This document shows positions 15,900 through 17,878 of a stretch of 17,878 nt of DNA, piece after piece. A model generated the notes under the pieces. That model did no database searches, was not told where the DNA came from, and was given only the letters and a program-made list of their open reading frames with translations. A program made the position numbers and the translations under genes. This DNA comes from an uncultured Luteimonas sp. (GTDB lineage: Bacteria; Pseudomonadota; Gammaproteobacteria; Xanthomonadales; Xanthomonadaceae): NCBI GenBank assembly GCA_934541015.1, contig CAKTDC010000040.1:1-17878 (forward strand). The letters are read 5' to 3'. Position 1 is the stretch's first letter, and each line of letters starts with the position of its first letter.

Positions 15900-17435
15900 C
15901 TACAGGTCGAACCTGATGCCCTGCGCCAGCGGCAGCGCGTCGGAGTAGTTGATGGTGTTGGTCTGCCGGCGCATGTAGGCGCGCCAGGCGTCCGAGCCCG
16001 ATTCGCGGCCGCCGCCGGTCTCCTTCTCGCCGCCGAAGGCACCGCCGATCTCGGCGCCGGAGGTGCCGATGTTGACGTTGGCGATGCCGCAGTCGGAGCC
16101 GGCCGCCGACAGGAAGGCCTCGGCGCGCTTGAGGTTGGTGGTGAAGATCGCCGAGGACAGACCCTGCGGCACGTCGTTGTGCATGGCGATCGCGTCCTCG
16201 AGCTCCGAGTACTTCATCACGTACAGGATCGGCGCGAAGGTCTCGGTCTGCACCACCTCGGCGTCGTTGGACAGGCCGCTGACGATGGCCGGCAGCACGA
16301 AGAAGCCCTTGCGGTCGGTGAGCGCGCGGCCGCCGCTCTCGACGCTGCCGCCGGAGGCTTTGGCCTGCTCGATGGCCGCCAGGTAGGCATCGACCGCCGA
16401 CTGGCTGTTGAGCGGGCCCATCAGGTTGGCCGGGTCGGTCGGGTCGCCGATCTTCTGCTCGACCTGGCCGTAGGCGGCCTTGAGCCTGGCGAGCACGTCG
16501 TCGTAGATCGAGGCGTGGACGAACAGCCGGCGCGTGGTGGTGCAGCGCTGGCCGGCGGTGCCGACGGCGCCGAACACGATCGCCGGGATCGCCAGCTTCA
16601 GGTCCGCGGTCTCGTCGACGATGATGGCGTTGTTGCCGCCCAGCTCCAGCAGCGAGCGGCCCATGCGGCGCGCCACGCGCTCGCCGACCTGGCGGCCGAC
16701 CTTCGTCGAGCCGGTGAAGCTGATCATCGCCACGCGCCGGTCGTCGACCATGCGCTCGGCCAGCGAATTGTCGGTGTCGTTGAACAGGAAGAACAGGTCG
16801 GGGAAGCCGCCCTCGCGCAGGGCCTCGTTGCAGACCTTCATCGAGGCGATCGCCGACAGCGGGGTCTTGCCCGAGGGCTTCCAGATCGAGATGTCGCCGC
16901 AGACCGCGGCGATGAAGCTGTTCCAGGCCCAGACCGCGACCGGGAAGTTGAAGGCCGAGATGATCCCGACGATGCCCAGCGGGTGCCACTGCTCGTACAT
17001 GCGGTGGCCGGGACGCTCGGAGTGCATGGTCAGGCCGTAGAGCTGGCGCGAGAGGCCGACGGCGAAGTCGCCGATGTCGATCATCTCCTGCACCTCGCCG
17101 TCGCCCTCGGGCTTGGACTTGCCCATCTCCAGGGCGACCAGCGAGCCCAGCGCGTCCTTGTGCGCGCGCAGGGCGTCGGCGCACAGGCGGATGGCCTCGC
17201 CGCGGCGCGGCGCCGGGGTGGTGCGCCAGACCCTGAAGGCGGCCTGGGCGCGTTCGACGATGCGCTCGTAGTCGGCCTCCGAGGCCACGTGCACCTGCGC
17301 CAGCACGTCGCCGGTGGCGGGGTTGACCGGCTCCAGTACGCCCGCGTCGCGCGTGGTCGCCCACTCGCCGTTGCCGAGGTAGGTGCCGGACTCGGCGGCG
17401 GAAAGCTGGAGGGCTTGGAGGACGGGGTGGGTCAT
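15900..17435 (-). CDS. amaB: ALDH7-type aldehyde dehydrogenase (piperideine-6-carboxylate / aminoadipate-semialdehyde type)
   Basis: A 511-residue NAD(P)-dependent aldehyde dehydrogenase. The sequence resembles the ALDH7/antiquitin/AmaB group: IISAFNFPVAVWAWN (158-172), the cofactor-binding MISFTGSTKVGRQVGE (237-252), the general base Glu264 in LLELGGNNAII, and the catalytic Cys298 in GTAGQRCTTTRRLF. Known members oxidise L-aminoadipate-6-semialdehyde (in equilibrium with piperideine-6-carboxylate) in lysine degradation; some act on other aldehydes. The substrate here is inferred from subfamily resemblance only, since no other lysine-catabolic gene is in the window. The start at 17435 gives MTHPVLQAL; AGGAG lies 12 nt upstream, rather far. 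The longer frame to 17555 runs into the tRNA gene and was rejected. No terminator is seen between it and the DUF4190-like gene 57 bp downstream. Confidence 0.9.
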   Translation of the reverse strand: MTHPVLQALQLSAAESGTYLGNGEWATTRDAGVLEPVNPATGDVLAQVHVASEADYERIVERAQAAFRVWRTTPAPRRGEAIRLCADALRAHKDALGSLVALEMGKSKPEGDGEVQEMIDIGDFAVGLSRQLYGLTMHSERPGHRMYEQWHPLGIVGIISAFNFPVAVWAWNSFIAAVCGDISIWKPSGKTPLSAIASMKVCNEALREGGFPDLFFLFNDTDNSLAERMVDDRRVAMISFTGSTKVGRQVGERVARRMGRSLLELGGNNAIIVDETADLKLAIPAIVFGAVGTAGQRCTTTRRLFVHASIYDDVLARLKAAYGQVEQKIGDPTDPANLMGPLNSQSAVDAYLAAIEQAKASGGSVESGGRALTDRKGFFVLPAIVSGLSNDAEVVQTETFAPILYVMKYSELEDAIAMHNDVPQGLSSAIFTTNLKRAEAFLSAAGSDCGIANVNIGTSGAEIGGAFGGEKETGGGRESGSDAWRAYMRRQTNTINYSDALPLAQGIRFDL

Positions 17436-17462
17436 GGCGTCGGGATGCTCCTGGGCGTCTGT

Positions 17463-17479
17463 CGCCGCCTGCGGCGGCG
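17463..17479. terminator. GC-rich hairpin between tRNA-Arg and the ALDH gene
   Basis: CGCCGCC (17463-17469) and GGCGGCG (17473-17479) form a 7-bp stem with a 3-nt loop TGC, about 50 nt downstream of the tRNA 3' end on the minus strand. Without a U tract it is a weak terminator candidate; it may also lie in the 5' leader of the ALDH gene. Confidence 0.3.
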
Positions 17480-17527
17480 TGGCGGATCCGCGCAGGGATG
17501 CACGGCGGTGCGGCAAGCCTGCGGAAA

Positions 17528-17604
17528 TGGCGCCCCCGGCGCGATTCGAACGCACGACCTTCCCCTTAGGAGGGGGACGCTCTATCCAGCTGAGCTACGG
17601 GGGC
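17528..17604 (-). tRNA. tRNA-Arg (anticodon CCT)
   Basis: A complete 77-nt cloverleaf on the minus strand. The acceptor stem GCCCCCG pairs with CGGGGGC, followed by discriminator G and an encoded CCA (17528-17530). The D arm has GCTC and GAGC stems around AGCTGGATA. The anticodon stem TCCCC/GGGGA closes the loop CTCCTAA, giving anticodon CCT, which reads the rare arginine codon AGG. The T arm has stems GTGCG/CGCGC (one G-U pair) and loop TTCGAAT. All stems are intact. GAAAAT, about 9 nt upstream of the mature 5' end, is a weak candidate -10. No repeated 3' end that would mark an integrated element was found in the window. Confidence 0.97.
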
Positions 17605-17878
17605 ATCCCCGGCATTTTCGCATGTCCGGGCGGGCATTCCCATTGCGCGCGACGGCGACCGCCGTGCAGCCGCGCGGGGCAGGGATCCACGGACGTTCGC
17701 ACGCGCGGGGAACCGTCGCCTCTCGGCGGAGAACGAAAACGTTCTTCTCCCAAGTGCCGGGAGAATGATCAGCTCGGCCGTCGGAGAGACGCCGCGCCCT
17801 GTCGGCCGGGAATCGCTCTTCGCTCGGTCAGCCCGCTCCGCGGTCCGGCCCGGCGCAGCGCGCCGGGCGTTCGCACGG
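17605..17878. other. Non-coding right end with several hairpins
   Basis: I find no convincing gene in these 274 bp. They contain overlapping hairpins at 17728-17765, a perfect 9-bp hairpin GCCCGGCGC/GCGCCGGGC with loop AGC at 17848-17868, and a direct 10-base repeat CGTTCGCACG (17694-17703 and 17868-17877). This would fit the 3' or 5' flank of a gene beyond the window edge. Confidence 0.45.
17728..17765. repeat. Two overlapping, mutually exclusive hairpins
   Basis: AGAACG (17730-17735) pairs with CGTTCT (17740-17745) around AAAA, extendable by two pairs including a G-U. TTCTCCC (17745-17751) pairs with GGGAGAA (17759-17765) around AAGTGCC. The two share bases 17745-17747, so they compete. 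On the minus strand the second hairpin is followed by GAACGTTTTCG, so it could be a terminator for a gene to the right. Confidence 0.4.

Noticed and set aside
14494..17364. Long alternative frames across pyrD and the ALDH gene on both strands
   Set aside because: They cross gene boundaries and the spacer between genes, have Arg/Pro/Gly-rich low-complexity sequence, and overlap genes with intact catalytic motifs.
17436..17555. N-terminal extension of the ALDH gene
   Set aside because: The added residues are Arg/Ala-rich leader, and the upstream start lies inside the tRNA-Arg gene.
17528..17604. tRNA-Arg as an integration site of a mobile element
   Set aside because: No integrase gene and no second copy of the tRNA 3' end is present; the DNA downstream of the tRNA 3' end leads directly into the core ALDH gene.

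Overview
The window is a GC-rich stretch of a gammaproteobacterial chromosome. It most resembles the family Xanthomonadaceae/Lysobacteraceae (Lysobacter, Luteimonas, Pseudoxanthomonas and relatives). That placement is inferred from overall protein character, a transmembrane Ser/Thr kinase carrying TPR repeats, heptamer repeats of the ATTCGGG type, scarce Shine-Dalgarno sites and a possible leaderless promoter. It was not confirmed by any search. Most of the window is core chromosome, with a few accessory genes placed between conserved ones.

Layout, left to right. Positions 1-299 hold the visibly less GC-rich 3' end of an unrecognised protein. Next comes a minus-strand pair, yhbY (ribosome-assembly RNA-binding protein) followed by a Mth938-domain gene, closed by a strong hairpin. 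Divergent from it are rlmE and ftsH (23S rRNA 2'-O-methyltransferase and the membrane AAA+ protease). In E. coli folP follows ftsH directly. Here a minus-strand gene for a peptidoglycan-binding-domain metalloprotease, and an inverted heptamer repeat, lie between ftsH and folP. Then follow xseA (minus), ispG (plus), an FHA-GGDEF diguanylate cyclase (minus) and, divergent from it, a large membrane Ser/Thr kinase with a C-terminal TPR array (plus).

From about 12.5 kb onward everything is on the minus strand. In transcription order this is a tRNA-Arg(CCT), an ALDH7-type aldehyde dehydrogenase, a small DUF4190-like membrane protein, pyrD, murB and an EamA/DMT-family transporter. The DUF4190-like gene, pyrD and murB are packed with 0 and 7 bp between them, which suggests one operon.

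Between 1.2 and 12.5 kb strand changes at almost every gene, so regulation there must act through short divergent spacers and convergent hairpins. The most interesting functional idea is the FHA-GGDEF/kinase divergent pair. Its FHA domain could read phosphothreonine made by the neighbouring kinase, linking a probably periplasmic TPR sensor to c-di-GMP synthesis. The second is the leaderless-secretion metalloprotease inserted in a conserved housekeeping cluster. No CRISPR array, insertion sequence, prophage or obvious defence system is visible.
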